NCBI RefSeq assembly: GCF_900143515.1
Contig: NZ_FSQT01000002.1
Coordinates: 1,613,501 to 1,677,500 of the forward strand
Direction: 5' to 3'
DNA length: 64,000 nt
Source: Micromonospora cremea
Lineage (GTDB): Bacteria; Actinomycetota; Actinomycetes; Mycobacteriales; Micromonosporaceae
Positions 8,548 through 17,413 of this stretch are shown piece after piece; the first letter of the stretch is position 1, and every line of letters begins with the position of its first letter. Under the pieces are notes generated by a model. It saw only the letters and a program-made list of their open reading frames with translations. It searched no databases and was not told the DNA's origin. Both the position numbers and the translations under genes were made by a program.

Positions 8548-9813
8548 TCAGCCGACCGGTGGGGCGGTGGGGGGTTTCGGCGTCGCGCCTGGCTCGGCGG
8601 TTTCACCGACCGGCCGCTCCTGCTCCCCGAAGGCGGTGCGGATGCACCGGTTCGCCTCCTCCTGCTCGATTCCGGAGGCCACCAGCAGGTCACTCGCCGT
8701 GGTGCGGATCTGGGCGACCACCACGCTGCCCGAGAAGCCGACCCCGGCGCCGTACGCCCGACCGGCCTCGCTGACCGCCCGCAGCGACCGCTCTCGGGCC
8801 TTCTCCGGCTCCTCGCCCACGGCGAACTCGTGCTTGAGCAACCGGACCGACTCGGCGAGGTGCTTGATCGCGTCGGGCATCGTGTCCGGCACCGGTTCCT
8901 CGTCCTCGATCAGCGTCACGGACCGGCGGACCAACGTGCCGCTGTTGCGCATCGCCCGGTCGATCGGGTCCGCCGCCTCCGCGTAGTGGGTCAGCTCGTC
9001 GCGCCGGTGCCAGCGGGCCGGGGAGAGGGTGGCGGTCTCCTTCGCACCCTCGATCGCCTCGCCCAACGTGGCCAGCTCCTCCTTGTTGTTCCGCAGCCGC
9101 TCCAGCGCCTGCTGGACGGTTGCGCGGTCCCGGTTGCGCAACCCCTCGGCGGTGGCGTCGAGCTGGCCGGCCAGCAGGTCCAGCGCCGGCCGGGCGGCGC
9201 GATTGATCACCCGGAGTGGGTTCAACGGCAGCAGGACCGCCGTCACCAGCAGCGCGACCCCACCGCCGAGGAACGCGTCGACGAACCGCGGAATCTCCAG
9301 GTTCTGGGTCGACGGGCTCAGCGTGACGATCAGCACCGCCGTGGCCGCCGCCTGGATGACGATGGCCACGCTGGCCCCGGCGAAGATGGTGAGCAGGATC
9401 GCCACCGTGACCACCAGGCCGAGCTGCCACGCCCCGGTGCCGAGCAGGTAGATCAGGAAGTCGCCGATGGCCACCCCGATCCCCACCCCGACGATCAGCT
9501 CCACGGTCCGGCGGAACCGCTGGCCGACCGACGCGGCCAGGGTGCCGACCGCGGAGATCGGCGCGAAGACCGGCTGCGGGTTGCCGAGCAACCGGTGCGA
9601 GATGAAGTACGCCAGCCCGGCGGCGAGCCCGGCCTGCAGGGCCAGTCCGCCGGCCATCCGCACCCGGTGCAGCCGGTCGTGCAGGTTGGCCCGGCTGCGA
9701 TGCCGCAACTCCTCGGTGGCCTCGGCGATCCGCGCGCCGTCGACATCCACCAACCCTTCACGCAGCGCGGTCCGCCGCACCAACGGAGGTCGCTTGTCCC
9801 GGGCCACGGCCAT
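8548..9813 (-). CDS. FUSC family membrane protein
   Basis: A protein of 421 aa. An N-terminal membrane half of five to six helices ('LQAGLAAGLAYFISHRLL', 'FAPISAVGTLAASVGQRFRR', 'VIQAAATAVLIVTLSP') carries the fusaric-acid-resistance-like signature. It is followed by a long soluble helical half from about residue 205 with 'QQALERLRNNKEELATLGEA' and 'EPEKARERSLRAVSEAGRAY'. Members are linked to efflux of aromatic acids, but many actinobacterial copies have no known substrate. ATG 9813 lies 77 bp from the divergent HD-domain gene, so the two share a promoter region. Confidence 0.8.
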   Translation of the reverse strand: MAVARDKRPPLVRRTALREGLVDVDGARIAEATEELRHRSRANLHDRLHRVRMAGGLALQAGLAAGLAYFISHRLLGNPQPVFAPISAVGTLAASVGQRFRRTVELIVGVGIGVAIGDFLIYLLGTGAWQLGLVVTVAILLTIFAGASVAIVIQAAATAVLIVTLSPSTQNLEIPRFVDAFLGGGVALLVTAVLLPLNPLRVINRAARPALDLLAGQLDATAEGLRNRDRATVQQALERLRNNKEELATLGEAIEGAKETATLSPARWHRRDELTHYAEAADPIDRAMRNSGTLVRRSVTLIEDEEPVPDTMPDAIKHLAESVRLLKHEFAVGEEPEKARERSLRAVSEAGRAYGAGVGFSGSVVVAQIRTTASDLLVASGIEQEEANRCIRTAFGEQERPVGETAEPGATPKPPTAPPVG

Positions 9814-9889
9814 GGGCGCGACTACCCGTGGCGGGCCCGCTGAATCCTCCCGCCCCGCAGGTGGCGGCCGGATGCGGCAGACTCGGGCG

Positions 9890-10546
9890 GTGGCCGATCT
9901 ACTGGACCGGTGGCGGGCGGCGGCCCGGGGCGCCGGGGCAGATCCTGGCGCGGGTTCGACGCGGGCCGGGGAGCAGTTGCTCGCCCGCTGGCGGGAACCG
10001 CACCGGCGCTACCACACGGTGGCCCACCTGACCGCCGTGCTCGACGTGGTGGACCGGCACGCCGGGCTGGCCGACCGGGCCGACCTGGTCCGGCTGGCGG
10101 CCTGGTGCCACGACGCGATCTACGACCCACGGGCCGCCGGCGACGCCAACGAACGGGACAGCGCCACGCTGGCCGGGAGCATCCTCGCCGGGCTCGGTGT
10201 GCCGGCGCCCGCGGTGGCCGAGGTGCGCCGGCTGGTGCTGCTCACCGCCGGGCACGTGGTGGAGCCGGGCGACCGGGACGGCGCCCTGCTCTGCGACGCG
10301 GACCTCGCCGTGCTGGCCGCGCCGCCGGCCGCGTACGACCGCTACGCGGCCGCCGTCCGGCAGGAGTACGCACACGTGCCGGAGCCGGCCTTCCGAGCCG
10401 GACGGGCCGGGGTGCTCACCGGGCTGCTGGCGCTGCCGACGCTGTTCCGGCTGCCGCCGCTGGCGAGCCGGTGGGAGCAGCCGGCCCGGGCCAACCTGCG
10501 CCGCGAGCTGGCCACGCTCACCGGGCGGCCGGTGGGCGCGGGCTGA
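9890..10546 (+). CDS. HD-domain metal-dependent phosphohydrolase-like protein
   Basis: About 218 aa. It has the pattern 'PHRRYHTVAHLTAVLD' (first His), 'RLAAWCHDAIYDPR' (the HD pair) and 'LLCDADLAVLAAPPAAYDRY' (distal Asp), the signature of a predicted HD-superfamily hydrolase group common in bacteria. The substrate, perhaps a nucleotide, is unknown. Two starts are possible. GTG 9890 is preferred because GCAGACT ends six bases before it, resembling the leaderless pattern in this window; ATG 9872 would add six residues. It is convergent with the DUF4031 gene, and the 3' ends overlap by 29 bp. Confidence 0.75.
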   Translation: MADLLDRWRAAARGAGADPGAGSTRAGEQLLARWREPHRRYHTVAHLTAVLDVVDRHAGLADRADLVRLAAWCHDAIYDPRAAGDANERDSATLAGSILAGLGVPAPAVAEVRRLVLLTAGHVVEPGDRDGALLCDADLAVLAAPPAAYDRYAAAVRQEYAHVPEPAFRAGRAGVLTGLLALPTLFRLPPLASRWEQPARANLRRELATLTGRPVGAG

Positions 10547-10802
10547 CCAGGTGCTTCGGGCGACGCAGGCCGGCGTCGCGGAGCAACCGGACCAGCTCCC
10601 GGCTCGGCACCACCCGGGCCCCGAGCCACACCGCCGCCGCGAACCGGTCGGCCGGGATGTCGTAGTGGTCGCGGTCGAAACCGCGCCGGGGCGCGCCCAG
10701 CGCCTCCGCGAAGGCGTGCAGTTCGGCGTACGAGACGTCGCTGATCAGGTGTGACCAGAGCCGACCGCGCCACGGCCAGGCAGGCCGGTCCAGGTAGAGC
10801 AT
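10518..10802 (-). CDS. DUF4031 domain protein (94 aa)
   Basis: A short protein with the complete DUF4031 pattern: 'YLDRPAWPWRGRLWSHLISD' at the start, 'ELHAFAEALGAPRRGFDRDH' and 'VPSRELVRLLRDAGLRRPK'. Function is unknown; the conserved W, H and D residues suggest a nucleic acid or small-ligand role, which is only a guess. ATG 10802 is chosen because TAGCTT (10815-10810) ends seven bases upstream. Its tail overlaps the tail of the HD-domain gene by 29 bp, and its promoter is back to back with that of the GlcD-like gene. Confidence 0.75.
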   Translation of the reverse strand: MLYLDRPAWPWRGRLWSHLISDVSYAELHAFAEALGAPRRGFDRDHYDIPADRFAAAVWLGARVVPSRELVRLLRDAGLRRPKHLVSPRPPAAR

Positions 10803-10836
10803 GGTGCCCAAGCTAGCCCGCGCAGTCGATCATGTG

Positions 10837-10865
10837 TTGATGATCGGCGGCCGGCGACCTAGCCT
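10837..10865 (+). promoter_or_regulatory. Sigma-A-type promoter of the GlcD-like gene
   Basis: TTGATG (-35) and TAGCCT (-10) are separated by 17 bp. The expected start point falls on or next to ATG 10873, so the mRNA would lack a leader. This is the clearest example of the leaderless pattern in the window. Confidence 0.65.
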
Positions 10866-10872
10866 CTGCTGC

Positions 10873-12273
10873 ATGGCCCCCACCCCACTCCTCGACGAGC
10901 TGCGCGCCGCGCTGGGCGAGAACGCCGTGCTCACCGACCCGGACCTGCTGCGCATGCACGAGCGGGACGAGGCCGACCTCTGCGCGGCCGGCACCCCCCT
11001 CGTGGTGACCCGTCCGCGCAGCACCGAGCAGGTGGTCGCGGTGGTCCGGGCGGCGGCGCGCCACGGCGTACCCGTGGTGCCGCAGGGCGCGCGGACCGGG
11101 CTGGCCGGCGCGGCGAACGCGGTGGACGGCGCGGTGGTGCTGAGCACCGTCGCGATGGACGAGATCCGGGAGATCGACCCGGTGAGCCGGATCGCGGTGG
11201 TCCAGCCCGGGGTGGTCAACGCAACGCTGGCCGCGGCGGTCGCCAGGCAGGGCCTCTGGTACCCGCCGGACCCCGGTTCCTGGGAGTCCTCCACCATCGG
11301 TGGCAACGTGGCCACCAACGCCGGCGGGATGTGCTGCGTCAAGTACGGCGTGACCACCGAGTACGTGCTCGGCCTGGAGGTGGTGCTCGCCTCCGGCGAG
11401 GTGCTGCGCACCGGCCGGCGTACCGCCAAGGGAGTGGCCGGCTACGACCTGACCCGGCTCTTTGTCGGCTCGGAGGGCACCCTCGGGGTGATCACCGAGG
11501 TGACCGTGGCGCTGCGGCCCGCACCGGCCGACTCGCTGACCCTGGTGGCGGTCTTCCCGTCCACCGCGGCGGCCGGCGCGGCGGTGGCCGCGATCGCCGC
11601 CCAGGGGCTCACTCCCAGCCTGCTGGAACTACTCGACCAGACCCACCTGCGGGCCATCGAGGCGTACCAGCCGATGGGGCTGCGGACGGACGCGCAGGCC
11701 CTGCTGCTGGCCGCCGCGGACACCGGCAGCCGGGCCGCCGACGACCTGGCCGGCCTGGCTGAGGTGTGCGAGGCGGCCGGCGCCGACGAGGTCTACGCGG
11801 CCACCGACGCGGTGGAGGCGGCGGCGCTGCTGCAGGCCCGGCGGCTCGCCCACCCGGCCATGGAGAAGTTCGCCGCCGACGCGTACCCGGAGGGCAACGG
11901 CGGCCTGGTGATCGACGACGTGGCGGTGCCGCGCGGTTCGCTCGCCGCGCTGCTGGACGGGGTGGCCCGGATCGCGGCGGAGTGCGAGGTGCCGATCGGC
12001 GTGGTGGGGCACGCCGGGGACGGCAACATGCACCCGAACATCGTGGTCGACCGCGCCGACCCGGCGAGCGTGGAGCGGGGTCGGCGGGCGTTCGACGAGA
12101 TCATGCGGCTCGGCCTGGATCTGGGCGGTACGTGCACCGGCGAGCACGGGGTGGGGCTGCTCAAGCGGGACTGGCTGGCCCGGGAGATCGGCCCGGTCGG
12201 GGTCCGGGTGCACCAGGCGATCAAGTCGGCGCTGGACCCGGCCGGCCTGCTCAACCCCGGCAAGGTGCTCTGA
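10873..12273 (+). CDS. FAD-linked oxidase, GlcD / D-lactate dehydrogenase type
   Basis: A 466-residue flavoprotein of the VAO/PCMH class. FAD-binding motifs are 'VVPQGARTGLAGAANAVDGA' and 'PDPGSWESSTIGGNVATNAG', followed by 'FVGSEGTLGVITEVTV'. The C-terminal cap has 'VVGHAGDGNMHPNIVVD' and 'GGTCTGEHGVGLLKR', where the histidines serve metal and substrate binding in D-2-hydroxyacid dehydrogenases. It likely oxidises glycolate, D-lactate or another D-2-hydroxyacid. No glcE or glcF partner is adjacent, so it may act alone. A promoter is visible: TTGATG at 10837-10842, 17 bp, TAGCCT at 10860-10865, then ATG seven bases later (leaderless). Confidence 0.85.
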   Translation: MAPTPLLDELRAALGENAVLTDPDLLRMHERDEADLCAAGTPLVVTRPRSTEQVVAVVRAAARHGVPVVPQGARTGLAGAANAVDGAVVLSTVAMDEIREIDPVSRIAVVQPGVVNATLAAAVARQGLWYPPDPGSWESSTIGGNVATNAGGMCCVKYGVTTEYVLGLEVVLASGEVLRTGRRTAKGVAGYDLTRLFVGSEGTLGVITEVTVALRPAPADSLTLVAVFPSTAAAGAAVAAIAAQGLTPSLLELLDQTHLRAIEAYQPMGLRTDAQALLLAAADTGSRAADDLAGLAEVCEAAGADEVYAATDAVEAAALLQARRLAHPAMEKFAADAYPEGNGGLVIDDVAVPRGSLAALLDGVARIAAECEVPIGVVGHAGDGNMHPNIVVDRADPASVERGRRAFDEIMRLGLDLGGTCTGEHGVGLLKRDWLAREIGPVGVRVHQAIKSALDPAGLLNPGKVL

Positions 12274-12310
12274 CCCGGTCGGGGTGCGACTCGGCGCCCC
12301 CGGCGCGCGA

Positions 12311-12847
12311 TCAGCCGACGACCTCGGCCGGGGTCGCCTGGGTGAGCAGCAGCAGGATCTCCCCTGCGACCGGCGGGCGCTCCTCGCCCGGGCAGTCCTG
12401 TGAGGTGATCAGCCCGGCGGAGGTGAGCAGGCTGGAGGTCAGCGCGTCGATGCAGGTGATCCGGTACTGCCGGACCTGATCGGTCTCCTTCGCCAGCTTC
12501 GGGTCGGCCAGCAGCACCTGGAGCCGTTCGGTCTGCTCCGGGCCGAGCGTGCCCCGGGAGGTGACGCCGTCACCGGCGCAGTCGAGGCACTGCCACGTAC
12601 CGTCCCGCTCGACGCTCAGCGTGCGTATCGGGCCGTCCGCACCGAGCCGCTGCAGGAGGCTGACCTGACCCGCGGCGACCGTCGTCGGGATCTCGGGCAC
12701 CGGTCCACCGGCTGCCGTACCGACCGGCGGTTGCGCGGTCGGAGTGTCCCGGGTGTCCCGGTCGAGCAGCGAACACCCGGTGAGGGCGCCGGCGAGCGCC
12801 GTGGCGAGAAGCGGAATGAGCAGGCGGGAGCGCGCGCGGGAAAGCAC
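12311..12847 (-). CDS. Putative lipoprotein, 178 aa
   Basis: The N-terminus is a lipoprotein signal: basic 'LSRARSRLL', a hydrophobic 'IPLLATALAGA', and lipobox 'LTGC' with Cys at about 25. The mature part has a Thr/Pro linker and then a compact domain with two CxxC-spaced cysteines ('WQCLDCAGDG') and later 'ITCIDA' and 'SQDCPGEE', so disulfides outside the cell are likely. The family is not recognised. The start is GTG 12847, preceded at six bases by TAGGTT (12859-12854). It lies downstream of glpD on the same strand but has its own promoter. Confidence 0.65.
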   Translation of the reverse strand: MLSRARSRLLIPLLATALAGALTGCSLLDRDTRDTPTAQPPVGTAAGGPVPEIPTTVAAGQVSLLQRLGADGPIRTLSVERDGTWQCLDCAGDGVTSRGTLGPEQTERLQVLLADPKLAKETDQVRQYRITCIDALTSSLLTSAGLITSQDCPGEERPPVAGEILLLLTQATPAEVVG

Positions 12848-12907
12848 CGCGGAAACCTACCCCACCGTAGATAGCAGCCGAAACCACCATCCGGGCCGGT
12901 ATCGATG

Positions 12908-12923
12908 GTTACCCTTCGGTAAC
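12908..12923. repeat. Short perfect palindrome between glpD and the lipoprotein gene
   Basis: GTTACC-CTTC-GGTAAC is a 6-bp perfect inverted repeat 11 bp beyond the glpD stop and about 50 bp upstream of the lipoprotein -10. It could be a small terminator stem or an operator. No U-run follows on the minus strand. Confidence 0.35.
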
Positions 12924-12934
12924 ATTTCTTTTCG

Positions 12935-14767
12935 TCACCGAGCGGACGTGCGCAACTCGGCCTGATCGTCGTCGCCACCCCGGTCGGCCGCGTAGCCCCG
13001 TACATCCGGGGCGCCCAGCCGGGCCGCGTCCGCCGCAGCGTCGTCCGGCATCAGCTGGGACTGCCGTTCCGCCTCCACCCGGGCGCGGTAGTGCTCGATT
13101 TCGCGGGCCCGGGTGGCCGCGTCCCACCCGAGCACCGCGCCCATCAGCTCGGCGGTGTGCTCCGCCGACTCGAGCCCCCGGTGGCTGGTCTCGAAGGAGA
13201 TCCGGGTCCGCCGGGTCAGCACGTCCTCCAGGTGCAACGCACCCTCGGCCCGCGCCGCGTAGGCGACCTCCGCGGCCAGATATTCCGGTGCGCCGGCCAG
13301 CGGGGAGGCGAGCAGTGGATCGGCGTCGATCAGCGCGAGCAGATCCAGGGTGAGGGTGCCGTACCGCTCCAGCAGGTGTTCCACCACGCCCACCGGTACG
13401 CCGTGCCGCCGGGCCAGGTCGGCCCGGTCCCGCCACATGGCCGGGTACCCGTCGGCGCCGAGCAGCGGCAGGTCGGCGGTGCGCGACGGACGGGCGCCGC
13501 CCAGCCGGCGGGCGGCCCGGTCCACCACGTCGGAGGCCATGACCCGGTACGTCGTGTACTTGCCACCGGCGACCAGCAGCAGCCCGAGCATCGGCTCGAA
13601 GACCGCGTGCTCGCGGGAGAGCTTCGAGGTGGAGTCGGCCTCACCGGCCAGCAGCGGCCGCAGCCCGGCGTAGACGCCCTCGATGTCGGCGGTGGTCAGC
13701 GGCCGGTCCAGCACGGCGTTGACCTGCTGCAACAGGTAGTCGATGTCGCGGGCCGACGCTGCCGGGTGGGACCGGTCCAGTCGCCAGTCGGTGTCCGTGG
13801 TGCCGATGATCCAGTGCCCGCCCCACGGAATGACGAAGAGCACCGAACTCGCCGTACGCAGGATGAGCCCGGTCTCGCCGGTGATCGCCGAGCGGGGCAC
13901 CACCAGGTGCACCCCCTTGGAGGCGCGCACCCGGACGCCGGGCCGCAGGCCCACGTCGTTGAGCATCCGGGACATGTCGTCGCTCCACACGCCGGTGGCG
14001 GCGATGACGGTGCGGGCCTGCACCTCGAACTCGGCGTCCGGAGAGCCGGCCGGCGCCTCCAGGTCGCGGACCCGGACGCCGGTAACCTCGCGCGCCTGCC
14101 GGATCAGCCCGACCGCGCGGGCGCTGCTCACCACCGTGGCGCCGAGGCTGGCCGCGGTGCGGGCCAGGGTGACCACCAGCCGGGCGTCGTCGACCTGCCC
14201 GTCGTAGTAGCGGATCGCTCCGGCCAGCACGTCGGCCCGCAGGCTCGGGAAGATCCGCCGGGCCCCCTCCCGGGTCAGGTGCCGGTGCAGCGGCATGCCG
14301 CGGCCACCGCCGAAGACTCCGGCGAAGGCGTCGTAGGTGGCCACGCCGGCGCCGTAGTACGAGCGGCGGAAGATGCGGGCGGGCAGGTCCCGCAGGCCTT
14401 GGCCGGCCGGCAGCGGCACCAGGAACGGCACCGGGCGGACCAGGTGCGGCGCGAGTCGGGTGGCCAGCAGGCCCCGCTCGGTGAGCGCCTCGTGGACCAG
14501 ATGGAACTCCAACTGCTCCAGGTAGCGAAGGCCGCCGTGGATGAGCTTGCTGGACCGGCTGGAGGTGCCCGCGGCGAGGTCGCGCGCCTCGACCAGGGCG
14601 ACCTTCAGGCCCCGGGACGCCGCGTCCAGGGCGGCGCCGGCACCGGTCACCCCGCCCCCGATGACCAGCACGTCGAAGCGCTCCGCGCGGAGTCGGCGCA
14701 GGTCGGCGGCCCGGCGCACCGGCGAGAGCTGCCCGGCCACGGAGCGGGAGATGTTGGGGTCGCGCAC
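12935..14767 (-). CDS. glpD: Aerobic glycerol-3-phosphate dehydrogenase
   Basis: A 610-residue FAD enzyme. The dinucleotide-binding motif is 'DVLVIGGGVTGAGAALDAAS', followed by 'AGTSSRSSKLIHGGLRYLEQ', the classic GlpD signature, then 'GQVDDARLVVTLARTAASLG', 'GLILRTASSVLFVIPWGGHW', 'IIGTTDTDW' and 'LLVAGGKYTTYRVMASDVVD'. It oxidises sn-glycerol 3-phosphate to dihydroxyacetone phosphate and passes electrons to the quinone pool at the membrane. No glpK or glpF is adjacent. GTG 14767 is supported by TACGGT (14779-14774) six bases upstream. It is divergent from the membrane subtilase gene at 14833. Confidence 0.93.
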   Translation of the reverse strand: MRDPNISRSVAGQLSPVRRAADLRRLRAERFDVLVIGGGVTGAGAALDAASRGLKVALVEARDLAAGTSSRSSKLIHGGLRYLEQLEFHLVHEALTERGLLATRLAPHLVRPVPFLVPLPAGQGLRDLPARIFRRSYYGAGVATYDAFAGVFGGGRGMPLHRHLTREGARRIFPSLRADVLAGAIRYYDGQVDDARLVVTLARTAASLGATVVSSARAVGLIRQAREVTGVRVRDLEAPAGSPDAEFEVQARTVIAATGVWSDDMSRMLNDVGLRPGVRVRASKGVHLVVPRSAITGETGLILRTASSVLFVIPWGGHWIIGTTDTDWRLDRSHPAASARDIDYLLQQVNAVLDRPLTTADIEGVYAGLRPLLAGEADSTSKLSREHAVFEPMLGLLLVAGGKYTTYRVMASDVVDRAARRLGGARPSRTADLPLLGADGYPAMWRDRADLARRHGVPVGVVEHLLERYGTLTLDLLALIDADPLLASPLAGAPEYLAAEVAYAARAEGALHLEDVLTRRTRISFETSHRGLESAEHTAELMGAVLGWDAATRAREIEHYRARVEAERQSQLMPDDAAADAARLGAPDVRGYAADRGGDDDQAELRTSAR

Positions 14768-14832
14768 CTGTCCACCGTAACCGCCGTGGCCAGCGTGTCG
14801 ACATGCCCCGCCCGCCCCGTACTGTGCGAGTC

Positions 14833-17313
14833 ATGCAGGTCGGCCCTCCGTCAGCCGCTGGTCAACCGCCGCCCTACCAGCCGTCACTCCCGGGCCGGCC
14901 CAATCCGTGGCCGGTGGTCGCGGCCGTGCTGGCCGGTGGCTGGACAGTGGCGGTGACCGTGGCCACCCAGGCGGGTGGCTGGCTCACCGACCAGGTGCTG
15001 CTGGGCTTCGGGCGGGACCGGGTGGGCTGGCTCTGGCCGGTGCTGGGCCTGACCAGCGTCGTACTGGTGGGCACGCCGGCGCTGCTGCTGGCCATGCTGC
15101 CCCGGTCGGCCGCGGTCCGGGCAACCGGGCGGGCCTGGCTGGCCGCGGCGCTCGTGCTCGGGCTGCTCACGCTGCTGCGGGTCGTGCCGCCGGTGCACCA
15201 CGAGGCGTACCTGGCCGCGCTGGCCGGTACGGCGGCACTCACCGCGCTCGTCCTGCGCTGGTCGGCACGCCGGTCGGCGTCCGCCGGGCCGGCCGGCCCA
15301 GGGGTCCGCGCGACGACCGGCCCGGTGCCGCTGCTCGCGGTCGCCGCCGGGCTGGCGCTGCTGCTGCCCTGGGTCTGGCTGGGCGCGCTCGGTGGGCTGC
15401 TGGAGACCGCGCTCGCCCTGCTGGCGGCGGCCGCGCTGGGGGTGCTCGCCGCGACGCTGCTGGACGCCTCCTTCTGGTCCCGCTTCGCGGTCGGCCAGCC
15501 GCCCCGGCCGGCCCGGTTGGTGCTGGTCGGCGGCCTGGTCGCCGGGGTGGCGCTGCTGCTGCTCGGTGCCGGCGCCGGCCAGTCCGGTGCGCAGCTACCC
15601 GCGCTGCTGACCCTGCCGCCGGTGAGTTTCGCGCTGGCCGCCCTGTGGGCCGCGATCTGGCGTCCGGCCGCCCACGGAGCGGCGAACGTGCCCGACCGCG
15701 CGGCGGACGCCGTGCACGCCGGCCGGGCCGCGACCGGCTGGCTGGTGGGTCTGGCCACGCTCGGCCCGCTGGCCTTCGCCGACCCGGAAGAGATCACCCT
15801 GCTGTTGATCGGCACCCGCGACGTGCCGTTCTGGGTGGCGGCCGCCGCCGGCGCCGGGCTGGCCGTCGCGGCCCTGGTCGCCATCGGGTACGCGGTGTTG
15901 CTGGCCCGGCCGGCGGCCCGCACGCCGAACCGGCGGGTGGCCGCGTTCACCGCGGTGGTGCTGCTGCTGACGGTGGGCGTGGTCGACCTCGGGCCCGGTC
16001 AGCCGGCCCTGCACGGCGAGCGGCTGCTCGTGGTGCTGCGCGAGCAGGCCGACCTGACCGGGCTGCCGACGGGCGTGCCGGGCCGGGCCGGACGGGACGC
16101 CCGCGCGGCGGAGGTGTACCGGCGGCTCGTGACCACCGCCGATCGGAGCCAGACCGACCTGCGCCGGGAGCTGACCCGGCTGCGGCTCGATCCGGTGTCG
16201 TACTACCTGGTGAACGCGGTCGAGGTGGACGGCGGTCCGGCGGTGCGGGCCTGGCTCGCGCGCCGTCCGGAGGTGGCCCGGGTGCTGGTCAGCCAGCGAC
16301 TGCGGCCACTGCCGGCACCGGCCGGGCAGAACCGGGGTACCGCGGCCGCCCCCACCGGCCCGGAGTGGAACATCCGCCAACTCGGTGCCGACCGCGTCTG
16401 GTCCCAGCTCGGCGTCACCGGCGCGGGCATGGTGGTGGGCAGCTCGGACTCGGGTGTGGACGGCAACCATCCGGCGCTGCGGGCCGCGTTCCGGGGCGGG
16501 GACGACTCCTGGTACGACCCGTGGGACGGCACCCGGACCCCGACCGACCAGGGCGGGCACGGCACCCACACGGTGGGCAGCGCGGTCGGCCGGGGCGGCA
16601 TCGGGGTGGCGCCGGACGCCCAGTGGGTGGGCTGCGTCAACCTGGACCGCAACTTGGGCAGCCCGGGCCACTACCTCGACTGCCTCCAGTTCATGCTGGC
16701 ACCCTTCCCGGCTGGTGGCGACCCGTTCCGCGACGGCCGGCCGGAGCGCGCCCCGCAGGTGCTGACCAACTCGTGGGGCTGCCCGCCCATCGAGGGCTGC
16801 GACCGGAACGTGCTGCGGCCGGCCACCGCCGCACTGGACGCCGCCGGGATCTTCGTGGTCGCCGCCGCCGGCAACACCGGCCCGTGGTGCGCGTCGATCG
16901 ACGACCCGCCGGCGCCGTATTCGGACGTGCTGACCGTGGGCGCGGTCGACGCACAGCGGCGGGTGGCCCAGTTCTCCTCGCGCGGGCCGGTGCCGGGCGG
17001 CCCGGGCAAGCCGGACGTGCTGGCACCGGGCGTGGGCGTGGTGTCGGCCATGCCGGGCGGCGGGTACGCCGCACTCGATGGCACCTCGATGGCGACCCCG
17101 CAGGTGGCCGGGGTGGTCGCCCTGATGTGGTCGGCCAACCCGGCGCTGGTCGGCGACCTGGCCCGGACCCGACAGATCCTGCGGGACACCGCGACGCCGG
17201 CCGAGCCGACCTACCGCTCCGGCAACCCGGCCGACGCCTGTGGCGGCCCGGCGAACGTCACGGGCGCCGGCCAGGTCGACGCGTACGCCGCCGTCCGCGC
17301 CGCCCAGCGGTAA
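14833..17313 (+). CDS. Membrane-embedded subtilisin-like (S8) serine protease
   Basis: An 826-residue protein made of two parts. Residues 20-400 hold about ten hydrophobic helices, with no classical signal peptide. Residues about 510-820 form an S8 catalytic domain: Asp539 in 'SSDSGVDGNHPALR', His576 in 'GGHGTHTVGS', Asn in 'VVAAAGNTGP' and Ser752 in 'DGTSMATPQVAG'. A linker (about 405-500, 'YYLVNAVEVDGG') resembles an I9-like pro-region. The protease domain should face outside. Cysteine pairs such as 'WGCPPIEGCD' suggest disulfides. ATG 14833 follows TACTGT (14820-14825) by seven bases. The stop TAA lies inside a dispersed repeat. Confidence 0.85.
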   Translation: MQVGPPSAAGQPPPYQPSLPGRPNPWPVVAAVLAGGWTVAVTVATQAGGWLTDQVLLGFGRDRVGWLWPVLGLTSVVLVGTPALLLAMLPRSAAVRATGRAWLAAALVLGLLTLLRVVPPVHHEAYLAALAGTAALTALVLRWSARRSASAGPAGPGVRATTGPVPLLAVAAGLALLLPWVWLGALGGLLETALALLAAAALGVLAATLLDASFWSRFAVGQPPRPARLVLVGGLVAGVALLLLGAGAGQSGAQLPALLTLPPVSFALAALWAAIWRPAAHGAANVPDRAADAVHAGRAATGWLVGLATLGPLAFADPEEITLLLIGTRDVPFWVAAAAGAGLAVAALVAIGYAVLLARPAARTPNRRVAAFTAVVLLLTVGVVDLGPGQPALHGERLLVVLREQADLTGLPTGVPGRAGRDARAAEVYRRLVTTADRSQTDLRRELTRLRLDPVSYYLVNAVEVDGGPAVRAWLARRPEVARVLVSQRLRPLPAPAGQNRGTAAAPTGPEWNIRQLGADRVWSQLGVTGAGMVVGSSDSGVDGNHPALRAAFRGGDDSWYDPWDGTRTPTDQGGHGTHTVGSAVGRGGIGVAPDAQWVGCVNLDRNLGSPGHYLDCLQFMLAPFPAGGDPFRDGRPERAPQVLTNSWGCPPIEGCDRNVLRPATAALDAAGIFVVAAAGNTGPWCASIDDPPAPYSDVLTVGAVDAQRRVAQFSSRGPVPGGPGKPDVLAPGVGVVSAMPGGGYAALDGTSMATPQVAGVVALMWSANPALVGDLARTRQILRDTATPAEPTYRSGNPADACGGPANVTGAGQVDAYAAVRAAQR

Positions 17314-17365
17314 GGAAGGGCACCTTGTTGACGCCTGCGGTGGTAGCGGGGCCCCTTGTTGACAC
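17311..17365. repeat. Dispersed intergenic repeat with two related halves
   Basis: TAAGGAAGGGCACCTTGTTG is followed about 20 bp later by GCGGGGCCCCTTGTTGACAC. The two halves share CCTTGTTGAC, flank a 'CCTGCGGTGGTAG' middle, and the second has a GGGGCCCC palindrome. From memory, Micromonospora genomes carry many intergenic copies of a similar GGAAGGGGCCC...CCTTGTTAAC element; this looks like a diverged one. The protease stop codon TAA is formed by its first bases. Confidence 0.5.
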
Positions 17366-17413
17366 GACGGGCGGGAGGATGAACCAACTCCCGGTGATCT
17401 AGGGTCGGCGACC

